Shown one piece after another: positions 49,701 to 60,675 of a stretch of DNA of 64,000 nt. Position 1 is the first letter of the stretch, and every line of letters starts with the position of its first letter. Under the pieces are notes generated by a model. That model made no database searches, was not told the DNA's origin, and was given only the letters and a program-made list of their open reading frames with translations. The DNA lies in the NCBI GenBank assembly GCA_018881555.1, contig JACAXG010000107.1, forward strand, positions 434,001 to 498,000, written 5' to 3'. This DNA is from Amblyornis subalaris (lineage: Eukaryota; Chordata; Aves; Passeriformes; Ptilonorhynchidae). The translations under genes and the position numbers were made by a program.

Positions 49701-52700
49701 GTTTTAAAGACAAATTCCCCTCCTAACCACGGTTAACACTGAAGTCCCTTCACCCTCTTAATGTCATCTCTATTAAGTGAAAGACTTTATAGATTTAAGA
49801 TAGAAATAGTCAAGAATCTAATGAATTTCCAGACCTATTGCCTGTTTCAGTAGGATTGCCAAGGTAACAAGCAGGGTTCAAAAATAAGGTTACCTTGCTC
49901 AGAGAGAGCAGGAGTAGCAGGATGACAGGCGGCTGTTCCTCCTGACCTTCAGAGATGCATTAAATATGAAAGTTGTTTGCAATGGGATTTGTTGTTTGGT
50001 CATTGTAGCCGGGATTTTTTAGCTTCGTTTAAGAAATGTGTGCCTGTACAATTAGGGATTAATAATTAAAAAATATCAGACCATGACACAAGAGTGCAGA
50101 AGTGTGATAGGAACANTACTATTCAGAGAGAAGATCCCAGATATTAAACCAGAAAGGCATCTTAGGGCAGATGTGATTCTATCAGCTGAAGTGATAAGTA
50201 GCCTTCATGAGATATTTAAACCAATGCAAGTCATATATCATGCGTGTTTTTCAGAGGGTAGTAGAAGGAAATTGAAAGGTTCTGAAGTTATCACTGAATT
50301 TCACCTAGAAAGATTTAATTTTACTCTGACAGAGGCCAATAATTCAGAGAGAATGTATTAAGTTGCCATCAAAGATAAGGTGCGGTCTGTCCCTTCAAAA
50401 AGGATATTTTTATAGTTTTGCTGACTAAGGTTACTNCTTCACTGAAGCTCAGTGTTAGCATTTACAAGGGACTGTTTCTATAGTAGCAGGAGATTGAAAG
50501 AATTTTTTATTAACAATCCTCTTTGAAGACTAGCTTAATAGGCAAAAAGATCAATCCCACAAAAGTGCAAGACATTTAAATGCTAAAAATCAACTGCTAC
50601 GTAAGCCAGGAGCTGAAAGTCAGCAGACAGCACCATGCTATTAACTGCACAATATACNTAAGGTGAGTTGACAATTTTTAGAAAATTATCATACATTTTT
50701 AAAAGGGCACAAGATCAGTCTGTACCTTTCACTATACATACAATTTCTAGAACACTCTTTGCATGAAACATTTCTCAAGATAGACTTCTAAGCCTCGAGT
50801 GTACTCTGAGCATCACACACGCTTTGCCTTTGTTCTTAACCAGCTCTTTCTCCTTGATTCAACTGAAACACAAAAACTGGCCAGTGAACTTCAAGGCTGG
50901 TTTAATCTGTCAGCTGTGTACAGACATACCAATGCACACACTCAGCTCTGCACACACTGTCAGTCACCTTGCACTCCATGGTGGTGGTTGAATTTGGAGA
51001 GTTAACATCTGGAAACAACATCTGGAAACACTCTGTGGTCATTAGAAGTGTTACCATGGGATGGGTTTTATAAAACCGATGGTACAGGGGCAGACTGGAG
51101 ACCTGTATCTCTATCAGCCTCTGAGAGTCGGCAGCAGAGCACATAAAACAAGGCAAAGGAGAGTACGAATTAATTCAGATTCCTGTGTGCTGTGGTCAGG
51201 AGACCACAGGGCTTCCCAAAACAGGCCAGGTATTTGTGTCTAATAATACAAGGAAAAATTCATGGGGTTAAGTGCTCCTGCAACATACCTTTGAACCTGC
51301 TGTACAAGACCAGAGCTAAACAAAACCAGCTGGCTATGACATGTCTTCGCTGAGCCACGGCTGCCCCAAACTCCTCAAAACTAACTTCCAGTTATATTGG
51401 ACATATTTCCTCCTTCTGAACAAGCCTATAAGCAAGTGAATTCTTACCTCCTTCAACAAGTGAAATACTGAGTAATCCTTGAGCTTTAGAGGTAATCCAT
51501 ATCCTACTCCTGTGATATACAGTAAGATTTAAGCTTTCTGGTAAAGGAATAGACTAAGCAACAGTACTCCTTACAAAGGCTAAACCTCACGAGCAAATTG
51601 ACTAATTCTAGGAGCACACAGAATGGCTGAAGAGGTTTTGCTGAGCACATACAAACCCCACAGAATCAGACCATAAATTTATAAGCTGTTCTTACAGTTT
51701 TGTTTTGACTCTTTCTGTAAGTAATGACAGACAACAGCTGATGTTTAGGAATCAAGGTAAACCAAAACTGGCCAACACAGTTAAATTCTGGCTTTTCTTC
51801 TCCACATCGTAAGTGCAGAAGCTCATGAAAACGTGCTCATGCTTTTTAGTGTGATTCACATTCTTTACCTGCTNATGAAAAATCCTGTCTGTTTGAAAGA
51901 GTCATGGCTATTTAACATCCAGTAACCCGGAAATGTTCCTGCCCTTGTTTAGAGAGGGACTGTCATCATAGTATGGCCAGACAAATAGAAATGCTGACCA
52001 CTGATTAAAAAAAGAACAAAAAAAAAAAAAATACATGGACACACAGAGTCTATGACAGTAAGGTCCTCTACACGAGAGCCAGGCCAACAGCATTTTTATA
52101 GACACTTCCTTGGACATCAATGCTGATTTGCAGAACAGGTGACAAGTAGGACTGAACAACATTTAACCAAGTGTGAACTCAGGGGGCTCTCATGGCAACC
52201 AATTACATCCAAAGTAATTATAGAGTGCCAACAACCATGCAAGACTCCCAGGATTCAATGAGTGCAATCCCAATATTTTCTTTTAAACTTTCAGGTTTCT
52301 GTGGCACACTTGTGACAATTCAAACTTTCCTCTGCAGGCTGGAGAGCTACAAAATCCGTTAGTTTTAAAGCTAAAAACAAAGATTCCCTCAGTCCTCTAA
52401 ATCTGGAAGTTGGAGCCTCAAGAAACACACAAAATGTCATTCATACAACTCGCACTAGAATTTGTGAGAGCTGCCAACAGTGAAATAACTAATCCTGTGT
52501 ACATACGTTTTTGAAAGGACTAGATGAGCAAGGCACCAATTCAGTAAAACTCAAATCTGTTTGACTTCACCAGGACATTTCATCACACGCTTAAACGGTT
52601 CAGTGAACTGGATCTCAAGTTAAATGTAGCAACCACTTAAAAAGAAAGGAAACCATCACAAACCAACATTTTCATTGCCTAAGTAATAATTCAATTACTA

Positions 52701-55700
52701 CACTGAATTCTCCAAATCAAGCTTCGCTCAGAAACAATGCCTAAGGTCACACCTTTGACCACATAAATCCAAGCCTGAAGATACCAGAAAAAGAGGATTC
52801 CAGACTGTGTTTCATTCTTAACTGGTCTTTCTAGATTTTCAAGAACAGCCTTTTTACTTTTTTTGAGACCCTATACTTCAGAAACTTTGTACCTATAACC
52901 AAGCCAACACAAGANCATAGCTCATCAGTACCTCATACTCCTCTCTGCAGTGTTTGGGAAATGCTCCTTTTAAGGCAGACAATGGAATACCAATGCAGGA
53001 TTTGATCATGCTAAGCACATTGGTCCAACTTCAAGACACAATTAATTGGGGTGAAAAAAGGCATCTGTGAAGCATGTGCCCGCACATCTTTGCCTTTTCC
53101 CTTGCAAGTAAATCCTGTTCCCAGTTCACTACATCAGCAACAGCATCATCTGAATCTTGTCGCCTGAAGCGAAGGCCAGTGGCAAAGGCTCCTATACAAC
53201 ATCATGGATTAAACCACCAAAGATCTCTGAAGTGCTCACATTTCCTGCAAGTTTACAGTGACAGAATTCCCTCCTGCCTCAGCTGAAAATAAAACTACAG
53301 CCAGTGACAAGTAGTTACTTTTCTTTAGATTAAGGTCTCACCCAAGGATAACAATAAGGCTCTCACTGGTACTCTGCAGTTGAGATTTGATGACCAGTAG
53401 CTGTTCGGTTGGAGAACTACGTGTGATACCCAGAGCTGCCTAGTCCAGCCCTATCAGGGGCTTTAAACACATCCAAATAGTGGCTGAGCTCTCCTCCGAC
53501 TTCAAATGTCGTTATGCAAATTTCAACAAGGAAAGCGTCCCATTCTTTTCAAGCTACTCTTTTTAAATCTCCCCTGTTAACATCAGGGTGGTGCTATCTG
53601 TGACAGCCAACACTTTAGAAACATGAAGTGTACATAAACAATTTCAGGCACAGACGCCTCTGTAATTAGTCAACTTCTGCCTTGTTACAGGTGCAGCATT
53701 GCTGGGGTTTAGGGTTTCATTATGTAACTACTGCTACAGTCATAGCAATGGTGAGCCAAATCCTGTTTTACAGAGCATTTAAGATGGCAAGACAATTTTA
53801 AGCCCCAGTACAGCTGTGTCACACTCTCACAACTGGATTTTAGGCTGCTCTCCTATGTTTCTTTTTGTGACTGCTGGGCTGGGGTAGGGAGGAAAGCGGA
53901 GGACATCTGAAGCACAAAGCAGACGTGTTTACTTTAAAAATTAACTAATTTATGGACATTTCATTCCTATGTAAGTACATAAAGGTCTGCCTGCCCAAGG
54001 TAAACAGAACTGAAAACAGCACTGGCAAAACAGAGCAGTAAAGTCTTGGCCTGGACTTTACTTGGTACAGGGATACTCCATACACACCTAATCGAAAAGG
54101 ATACATTTAAGCAGTTAGTTATACTGGAAATTAAAATTACTTGCTTTTATTTTTTAATTAAAAAAAAAAAGGAGGAGGGAGGACTTGGTAACAGTAACAG
54201 CCTGTCTGTCTGGCTTTGAAAGCCACATTCATATGCTCATTTATTTTCATGCTCCAGTATTTCAGAAGGTCAGTCAGCCTGAGACTTGTCAACTGCTCGG
54301 GAGTTAAGTTGTTCCAGTTACTATATCCAACCAGCAATCCCTCTGCCAACATTCTTGGTTAATATTTCTCTCAGAGGCATGCACAGAAAAAGCAGCTATG
54401 ACTAGCAGGAGGAAAAGAGTTTTACTACTGACAAAACAGAGATGCAATATAGAATCTCCCTCTTCCTTTCTAATGCTAGGCATTACTTGCACTTCTAGTC
54501 ATAAAACTTTGTTTTTACTCATTCACTCTCCATAGTAAAACCCCAAAAAAATCCTTGATAAGAAAGGCACTGCTGGGAAAATCTATTCCATTTCTGAGAA
54601 ATAAGTAATGTCTTCATTTCTTGGAGACCCAAACAAGCAACGTTTTTCCCTTTTATTGTTTAAACATCAGCTCCCCCCTTATACAACAATAANTACTGCG
54701 AAGGAAGGAGGAAAGTCACAATCATTATTCTTTAAAGTAGTACCTGTACAAGGAAGGCAATCTGCAATGCCACATTAGTCAAGGATCTGTGGCAAAGTCT
54801 TAAAATAATACCTTTTTATTAGCATAAGCCAGAAATTGTAAAAGCTTTTAAAGCTAAAACTTATGCTTTAGGGTTTGGAAAGAAGTCTTTCCTTCTGTGC
54901 TCTTCATAAANGGGAGGGCATAGCAAATAACTGTTATATTTCTGATACTTGTTATAGTTTAAAATTCTTGCAAAATGTTTAGAAAAATAAGACAGCCTCC
55001 TCCGAATCTTTCCTATTTCATCTGCATGCTTGTTACCACAGGAATCATCTCTTGCTACACCCATGCACAGGACCAAACACAACAGAGCTCCACTTCCAGC
55101 AACCTCCTCTCGCTGCCACACTAAAACAAAAACTATTCAGGAAACATGTCCTTGAGATTCTGGATTACTGAAAATCCCNTGAGTGTTTTTAAGGCTGTGC
55201 TTTCTTCTTACACACACTAAACCTTTCCCAAACCACCTTAAGATCTTAAGGAACACCAACCACCTAATGCTTACCACCTCCAGATGGAAAAGGCACCTGA
55301 CGGGGGTAGGGAAAAAAAGTGTAATCAACTAAAACCTGCTACTGTTTACACCAACATATTTTCCAATAGTAANGTTAAGTTGCAGACAGTCAGAAAGAAA
55401 AGACGAGGCACTAGGCAGCTGCTCCCCATCACCCTTCCTTAGTCAGGAACGCCATACATCCAAAGTTTTACAATGCAAGGGTACGAAACCTTTACTTAAA
55501 TACATTTTCTTTAAGTTGCCCATTAGCAGAAGCAAATTTTAGCTTGTGATAAGGACGAATAAGAATTCTTTTCCCCCAAGGATTTCCTAACAAGCCAAGC
55601 CTCACACACGGCAAGGCAGCAGTTTGCTGATAGTTTTTCTCCTCCCCGCCTCTGTACCAACACCAACCCAAGCCCAAAGCTGCTCTGCCGGGCTGTGCCG

Positions 55701-56089
55701 GTCCCTATCACCGGANCCTGTGTCCGGTCCTTGTCCCCGCTCCCGCCCGCAGCCCAGAGCCCGCGCAGCGCACGGAGCACCCGCCGTCCCGGCCGCCGCT
55801 GCTCTCGGAACAGGCGGGAAGAATAATTAAAAATCCATTAGTGAGTAATAAGAGCAACGCCGAACCATTCCCGTCGCGGGCCGACAGAGGCGCGGACTGT
55901 CGGCCCTCCGCGGCCTCTCCCCGCAGGGAGACCGAGCCGGGGGCAGGCGGAGCGGCGCGAGCTCGTCCCCTCACGCCAGCGGACCCGAANCCCGGCGGAG
56001 GCGAGCAGGGGACGGGGGGAGCGAAGATCCCCTCAGCCGGGGGCTCGGGCAGGGCGAGGGGAGCCCCTCGAGGAAGGGGCGGCACTCAC
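46773..56089 (-). other. PROSER2: PROSER2 intron 1 (9.3 kb)
   Basis: This GT-AG intron has donor GTGAGT at 56089 in the CpG island and acceptor TTCTGTTTCCAG at 46773. No modern CR1 copy was recognised. A hydrophobic 63-codon open frame at 48962-49153 on the sense strand is described separately. Short homopolymer A runs occur near 52016-52031 and 54161-54172. Confidence 0.75.
48962..49153 (-). other. Candidate small ORF, 63 codons, strongly hydrophobic
   Basis: The ORF has ATG in the context GCCCACCATGA, close to the ideal Kozak sequence, and ends with TAA. Residues from about 18 to 59 are almost wholly hydrophobic (for example LGLLIGFLVTWINIF and WMVFLIVGLMISVVI), enough for one or two membrane segments. 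A plausible acceptor (CTGTTGTCCTGAATGCAG) lies just upstream and AATAAA lies about 120 bases downstream at 48844-48839. I recognise no family. T-rich sense strands give hydrophobic translations by chance, so it is recorded only as a candidate. Confidence 0.15.
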
Positions 56090-56220
56090 CGGCTGCGGGG
56101 TCCGCGCCTCCCCCGGGCGGAGGGCAGGCAGGTGTCCGGAGCAGCGCCGCGGGCTCCGCCGAGCAGCCGCCCCGAACTCATGCGCACTGCGCCGGCCGCC
56201 ACCCACGGCGGGCGGATAAA
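56090..56220 (-). other. PROSER2: PROSER2 exon 1 (5' leader; right-hand end estimated)
   Basis: The 3' end is fixed by the donor GTGAGT at 56089. The transcription start is an estimate. If transcription begins upstream of 56181, an ATG there (56181-56179) opens a frame of 30 codons (MSSGRLLGGARGAAPD...) that stays open through the donor. It ends after 12 more codons in exon 2. It is out of frame with PROSER2 and is best read as an upstream ORF. Confidence 0.6.
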
Positions 56221-56321
56221 GCGGCCGGGCGGTGGCTCAGCCCGGCCCAGCTCCGCCTCGCCCGGGCGGGACCACCGCCTTTGTCCCGGCGCTCGGGGCA
56301 GGACGTGAGGAAGTTCTCCTT

Positions 56322-56370
56322 CCCTTCCTCCCTCCCTCCCTCCCTCCCTCCCTCCCTCCTCCCCTCCTCA
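56322..56370. repeat. (CCTC/CCCT)n simple repeat, G-quadruplex candidate on minus strand
   Basis: Some ten tandem CCTC units run here with small interruptions at both ends. The minus strand reads repeated GGGA, giving many consecutive GGG runs with one-base loops, a classic quadruplex-forming pattern. It lies about 150 bases upstream of the presumed PROSER2 start, inside the CpG island. Confidence 0.95.
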
Positions 56371-56447
56371 GGGGCAGCTGCGGTGCGGTCGGGTCTGAGG
56401 GGCTACGCTGCCTGGGGAGCGGGCTCCGGTGTTTTGGAGCTACGAAG

Positions 56448-56800
56448 TTCATCAGGGTTCTGGAGAATCTCACTTATGAGGAAAGACTGAGGGCGATGGG
56501 CCTGATCAGCCTCGGGAAGAGGTGACTGAGAGGGGACGTCATCAATGTCTATAAGTATCTAAAGCGAGAGTGTCAGAAGGTGGACCAGGGTCTGCTGTGT
56601 AGCGCCGAGCAATAGGACAAGAGGTAAAGGGCAGACATTAATGCCCAGGAAGTTCCACCTGACCATNAGGAAGAACTGTCCTATGCAGAGCAAGCACTGG
56701 AACAGCTTACCCAGAGAGGGTGTGGAGTCTCCCTCTCTGGGATGGCCCTGCTTGACCACTCTGGCCCCTTCCAACCTGACTGATTCTGTGATTCTGTCCC
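56448..56800 (+). mobile_element. CR1 LINE fragment (end of ORF2 and 3' tail)
   Basis: The segment reads NLTYEERLRAMGLISLGKR at its start, matching the end of CR1 ORF2 (YEERLRELGLFSLEKRR). It then continues through GAAGTTCCACCTGACCAT and AGAGAGGGTGTGGAGTCTCC, and ends in CTGATTCTGTGATTCTGT, the CR1 target-primed tail. One in-frame stop follows the KR, so it is not coding. It borders the PROSER2 CpG island on its upstream side. Confidence 0.92.
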
Positions 56801-56944
56801 TCCCCACACTGCAGGGGACGTGAGTCTCCACAGCCACCCTGTGAGGGTGGAGAGCTGGGTGCCATGGTGGGTGCACTGGGCAAGGGCACAGTGACACCTT
56901 TGGCTGCCTCAGAGAACCCTGAGGTAGAACCTGCCCTGATTATG

Positions 56945-57106
56945 CCCTGGGAAGTTGTGGCTGCCCCATCTGTGGAAGTGTTCGAGGCCAGGTTGGATAG
57001 GGCTTGGAGCAACCTGGTCTAGTTGAAGGTGTTCCTCAGGCAGGGGGTTGGAACTAGATGATGCTTAAAGNGCCCTTCTGACCCAAACCGTTCTGTGATT
57101 CTGTGA
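56945..57106 (+). mobile_element. CR1 LINE 3' fragment
   Basis: GGCTTGGAGCAACCTGGTCT, GGGGGTTGGAACTAGATGAT and the tail ACCGTTCTGTGATTCTGTGA identify the CR1 3' end. This copy is separate from the one ending at about 56800, since each has its own tail. Confidence 0.92.
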
Positions 57107-59994
57107 GGGGTAAATTCTGTTGGATCTNGTGTGCGGCTTATCCCTCCACCATTGGGAAATGGTGAGGGTGAAAGAGGAAAAAAAATGACTGTCACAACTG
57201 CCTGAGTCTGTGTCCTCAGTCGGGAAAAGGTTTGCGTGCCTTGTTAATCTGTGCCACCCATATAGTTAACAGCTCAATAACAAATATTGCCTATTTGTAC
57301 TCTTATTTATTGCTAATATATCGTCATACTCACAGGTATTTGTCAGGTGATTGTGTCCTCTCCCTCCTTCATTGTGCAAGGNCACAGCAGCAAGCAAATT
57401 AACAATTTGACTTATATTACTCTGTAAAAATTTCAAGCTGCTCTCAGAAATAATTACTTTTCACCCATGCTGTGGTGGCTGAAATAATCCTAGAGCAAGA
57501 AGTACCTCAAAGTATGGAAGACGGAAACGTTTCAAAAAGATGTGACCCTACCCAAATAAATGGCATAACAGAACAGGGAAGGGGGACCTGTGCAATGAGG
57601 GTCAGTGAGGGCTGGACAAGATACGGCCATCCCCAGTCTGTAACTTTCTCTCAAGCATTCTCCAAAGCTACAGGAGCAGTGTCCAGGAGGAAAGAGAATG
57701 ATTGAGATTCCAAAAAGAAATTTACATAATTTTTGGTTATGTTAAAGCTGGTGCCTAATCTGTTTGGTCATTCTACAGCCAAGAGAGAGGGTATTTCCAC
57801 TGGCTTAAAACAGGTTGGACATCACACTGTGAGGAAACCTGAAACCTGTCTCTAGTGGTTGTAGTGGTGAAGCCTGACCAGAGTCCTATGTGTCTCTCTT
57901 GACTGGGGGCCCAGTTTAGAGCTTGCTGATGTTAGGCTAAATGAATCCCACCTCTTCCTTTTATTCTTGGCTCTGCCAACAGCATGGTAAAGGATCATAT
58001 GACTGTCCTGTGTAACAACTGTTACACAACAGCACAAGAGAGGAAAGTGCCTTATTTCATCAAGGAGTAAAGTGGGAGTGGTGTCTACTGCATATAGCAT
58101 AGACACCCTGGTTAAGGAGAACATATCTGTTCTGGGAACATTTAATTCAAGAATATAATTAAAGGCAAGTGTGTACTTTCCTGGTTTCCAGTGTGGGAAT
58201 ATCAATACACAGATGCTTTGAGATTCACCAGTGTGGAATGTTAGATAACTTCAGTGTATTATTTTTACAATGTATTATAGGCTAACTCACCCTGCCTGAG
58301 CTAAAGTTCTCCTTAGTAAGTAGGACATCACACTAAGGAAGATTTTACTGTTCCAGTGATTTATCAGCTCCATGGTATTATTTTCTTTATTTCTTGATGT
58401 ACTCTCATCACCTTGTAATACCAGGTGTAGTCTCACATTACAAATGTGCCCCATCAACATTTTTCTATCCCAGGTGTATCCAAAAGAGATTTTTGTCCTT
58501 TTGATCATAATTTGTATATTTTTTCTTCTTTCCTTGTTCTTCAACGTTACTGATTGCTAATCCTGGCACTGACTTTATTCTAGGAGACCAACTGTGTGTT
58601 GACACATTCTGTCCTGAAGGTGGGGAAATTTATGGAGCACAGTTCCAAGTACACAGCCCATTACTATGTATTATAGAGAACGTCCCTTCTCTGCTCTGTG
58701 AAAACTCGTTATACCAGTTTAAAAATATGTGAGGTATGCATCTCCTGCCTCCAGCATTAATCATTAATTAACATGTGATACTGACATTTCTGGTTGCTAC
58801 TTAATGTAGCAAAACAGTATTTTATGTGTGTTTCTAATTTCTTCTATCATACTCCAGCATCAGTGGAGTGTGACACATCCAGCTGTCAGTGTCAGTACAG
58901 TCCTATCTGTAGGAAGCCCATCCTGCAGCCCCTCTGGAAATGCTGCCCAAACCAGAGCCACGAGACAAAGCCCATGTTTGTAAAACTCCTCTTGCCAATC
59001 TGACTCCTTTCCCTTGTGTTACAGGCCAAAATTCATGTGTCTTCTCACAGACTGTGCTTATTGTATTTGCTACTGCAAATAGCTGAGAGTAGCAACTGTG
59101 ATCAAAGAGGATCTTATTCACCTGTTTTGGACTTTCTTCACAAACAGTTTTCATTTTGGGTCTGTCTTTTCTTCTTCTCTGTATGTGGCCTGGATTTGAT
59201 AAGAACTGGTAGAACTGAGCAGTCAGAAAGAAAACATAGACTGATGGAAAGCTGTTATTTACTTGAATTTCAGTAGGCTTAGAAAGCTCCACAGTTAAAG
59301 TTCAAAGCCCCTTGTGTGAGGCAGTGTATGCAAAGTACAAGAATAATGCTGTTTTAGAAAGCTGGTAATTTACAGTTTGAACATAAGGCAACAGATAGAT
59401 ATTATAGGGAATAAATATGCACTGAGATATGAGATAACCATGAAAGAAACAGGCTTAGCCAAAGTGAAGGTCGGGTTACATTTGCAGTCATTATGGTTGA
59501 CTTAGTGTTGTGATAAACATGGTATTATCATGACTTGTTATTTGCCTAAGAGTGGCCATAGGAAACCTCTAGACAAGAGCATGGCTTATTGTACAAAGTA
59601 CTGTACCAACAGCAGGTAGTGCTCAGTCACTGTTATTGTTTACAATCAGTAATCCCACATGAAATGTTCTCTGGGACTGATTCATACAACTTTTCCTCAT
59701 GATTGACCACATCCTTTTTTTGGCAGGGCACTTAGAGCCAGAGGCAAAGGAAGGCTTCAGTGTCACAGCACTCCTTGCTTTTCAGTGCCGAGCTGGCAGA
59801 ATGCATTTCCAAACAGTGAGATAAACTTACAGTAACCAAAATGTGGAGCTTTGCCTGTGACTCAGCAGCAGTGAGATAGCCCAGCCCAGATGTCACTGCT
59901 GCCTCCCTCCTGCCAACTCTGTGGCTTTTGTTTTGTGGTCAGTCAGGTTTGTGTAGTGAAACAGCTTGAAAAACACAACACAAGACTGAAAGCT
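57107..59994. other. Upstream intergenic region
   Basis: This is AT-rich sequence without a recognisable exon or repeat. Open frames at 57852-58205 and 58903-59292 on the minus strand and 59016-59276 on the plus strand have no recognisable similarity. ECHDC3 exons, expected upstream of PROSER2 from the human gene order, were not found. Confidence 0.65.
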
Positions 59995-60675
59995 CCCTCC
60001 CCGAGTTTGCTGATGACACTAAACTGGGTGGTGAGGTAGATGTGTCAGAAGTGACAGCGATCTTACAGAGACACCTGGATGGGCTGGAAGAGCGGACCAG
60101 CAAGAACTGTATGAGGTTTAACAAGACAAGAGGCAGGGTCCTGCACCCNGGATAACATAACCCAAGAACCCATGAGAGGCCAGGCCACACCTGGAGTACT
60201 GTGTTCAGTTCTGGTCTCTGCAATGCCAGAAAGACACAGTCAGACTGGAGAGGGTCCAAAGAAGGGCCACCAAGATGATCAAACCTGCCCTGTGAGGAAG
60301 GATAGAAGGAGTTACGTCTTTTCTCCCTGGAGGAGACTTTGGGGGTATCTTATCACAGTATTCCAGCACTTGAAGGGCTGCTACAAAGAGGGTGGAGGCT
60401 CTGTCTTCCCAAGGAGCCACATGGAGAAGACAAGTGGCAATGGGTACAAGTTGCTCAAGGAGAGGTTTCATCTTCATATAAGAAACATTTTATGTGATGA
60501 GAACAGTCACTCACTGGAACAACCTCCCCAAGGAACTCGGTAGAGCTGGAGGTTTTCGAGATGTGGCTGGGTAGGGTGCTAGATAATCTCATCAAGGCTC
60601 CCTTCACCATGAAAGGCTGGACTAGATGATGTTCTGAGGTCACTTCCAGCCTGGGCTGTTCTATGATTCAGTGAA
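59995..60675 (+). mobile_element. CR1 LINE fragment (ORF2 C-terminal part and 3' tail)
   Basis: GAGTTTGCTGATGACACTAA encodes EFADDTK, the CR1 reverse-transcriptase active-site motif. It is followed by NCMRFNKT-like sequence, AGGCCACACCTGGAGTACTG, GAGAGGGTCCAAAGAAGGGC and a 3' UTR ending CTGTTCTATGATTCAGTGA. Stops and a large deletion near 60155-60175 show that it is dead. It lies about 3.8 kb upstream of the PROSER2 promoter. Confidence 0.92.

Larger units (their letters stand above)
31770..56220 (-). other. PROSER2: PROSER2 gene (four exons)
   Basis: This is the gene for proline and serine rich protein 2, a poorly characterised vertebrate protein. Exon 1 is non-coding, or carries only a leader ORF, and lies in a CpG island at about 56.1-56.2 kb. 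Coding exons lie at 46560-46694, 36425-36677 and 34549-35540, joined in frame by GT-AG introns on the minus strand. The product is 459 residues; the human protein is about 435. Recognition rests on the DDESLKYLTHEE exon, the KLLRSVPTPLIMAQK block and the GITVKFSGRGSTEEARREAL tail. It converges on UPF2, as in human 10p14. The outer boundaries are estimates. Confidence 0.9.
55690..56440 (-). promoter_or_regulatory. PROSER2: CpG-island promoter of PROSER2
   Basis: About 750 bases are very rich in G+C and CpG, unlike the AT-rich flanks. They contain GGGCGG-type boxes (about 56113-56120 and 56262-56270) and TGCGCACTGCGC at 56181-56192, which is the NRF1 palindrome with one extra base. No TATA box is evident at a useful place. 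Transcription is inferred to run leftward because a strong donor (CAGCCG|GTGAGT) lies at 56090/56089 on the minus strand and the PROSER2 coding exons follow in that direction. The exact start site cannot be read from sequence. Confidence 0.75.
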
